The translations under genes were made by a program, and so were the position numbers. DNA of 6,664 nt from Actinobacteria bacterium ATB1 (GTDB lineage: Bacteria > Actinomycetota > Acidimicrobiia > UBA2766), in assembly GCA_021404985.1 (NCBI GenBank), contig QWHP01000166.1, forward strand, positions 1 through 6,664, in the 5' to 3' direction. Position 1 is the stretch's first letter, and every line of letters starts with the position of its first letter. Positions 6,387-6,664 of the stretch are shown piece by piece. Below the pieces are notes generated by a model, which saw only the letters and a program-made list of their open reading frames with translations, did no database searches and was not told the origin of the DNA.

Positions 6387-6664
6387 TCAATCGACGCTGT
6401 GCAGGGCTGTCGATCCTGTTGTTGTGCTGCAAGTCCCCTCGGTCAGACGAGCTGCCAGGCGCTTCCCCAAGCTGATGAGCGTCAGTGTCGGGGGTCGCCC
6501 CCAGGACTCCGGTATCACCGAGCAGTCGCAGACGTACAGGCCGGCGACCTCCGTCTGCAGGTCCGAGTCGACGACCTCGCCGATCTTCGCCGTCGCGCCC
6601 GGGTGCGAGGCGATGGGGGACGACTTGAAGATGTTTCGCCCGCCCGCGGCACCGAGGACTTCCT
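6387..6664 (-). CDS. GMC-family FAD-dependent oxidoreductase, C-terminal end (gene continues past the right edge)
   Basis: The 91 C-terminal residues (first full codon at 6662-6660) match the last part of glucose-methanol-choline oxidoreductases, which oxidise alcohols, sugars or sterols with FAD. Visible parts are ASHPGATAKIG (fragment residues 18-28), where the His sits at the active site in the family, then EVVDSDLQTEVAGLYVCD (29-46) and SVIPESWGRPPTLTLISLG (48-66). The last two are the FAD-binding C-terminal block. The second catalytic position, usually Asn or His before a conserved Pro near the end (G-x-N-P), reads Pro here (residue 57, GRPPTLT). The FAD-binding N-terminus is outside the window. 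The product extends about 18 residues beyond the conserved KRLAARL end (67-73), with a Thr/Ser-rich tail. It shares a strand with the deacetylase 58 bases downstream, so the two may form an operon that converges on the molybdoenzyme genes. Substrate unknown. Confidence 0.8.
   Translation of the reverse strand, partial: EVLGAAGGRNIFKSSPIASHPGATAKIGEVVDSDLQTEVAGLYVCDCSVIPESWGRPPTLTLISLGKRLAARLTEGTCSTTTGSTALHSVD

Noticed and set aside
1..6664. CRISPR array, tRNA, rRNA, insertion sequence or riboswitch
   Set aside because: No regularly spaced repeats, no recognisable tRNA or rRNA segments, no transposase and no intergenic space long enough for a riboswitch were seen.

Overview
The window is high-GC bacterial DNA (roughly 60-65% GC by eye). 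It has tightly packed genes, GTG and TTG starts and overlapping stop/start codons, which fits an actinobacterium-like host. That placement is an inference from composition and protein style; nothing in the window fixes the taxon.

Bases 1-5344 (+ strand) carry one four-gene operon for a type II DMSO-reductase-family molybdoenzyme, in the order catalytic alpha (5' end cut off by the window edge), iron-sulfur beta, heme-b gamma, TorD/NarJ-type chaperone. Alpha/beta and gamma/chaperone overlap by 8 and 4 bases, and only 15 bases separate beta from gamma. The beta N-terminus and several alpha motifs look most like the nitrite oxidoreductase branch (NxrA/NxrB of Nitrospira and anammox bacteria). 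They look less like respiratory NarGH or the selenate, chlorate and dimethylsulfide enzymes. The gamma subunit is an ethylbenzene-dehydrogenase-type heme b protein, not a NarI membrane cytochrome, which suggests an extracytoplasmic enzyme. Electrons would move between the Mo site in alpha, the four Fe-S clusters of beta and the heme of gamma. The chaperone would mature alpha before export. The sequence alone cannot say whether the enzyme oxidises nitrite, reduces nitrate or acts on another substrate.

Bases 5345-5482 are a short convergent intergenic region with a weak hairpin and no gene.

Bases 5483-6664 (- strand) hold two genes reading toward the operon. One is a secreted or anchored NodB-type polysaccharide deacetylase whose motifs are all present but spread over three frames by about five single-base indels, mostly in short homopolymers. 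The other, upstream of it, is the C-terminal end of a GMC-type flavin oxidoreductase that runs off the right edge.

The best candidates for novelty are the NxrAB-like complex with its unusual gamma subunit (a 50-residue hydrophilic leader before a twin-arginine/hydrophobic segment) and the clustered lesions in the deacetylase gene. No CRISPR array, tRNA, rRNA or insertion sequence was seen.
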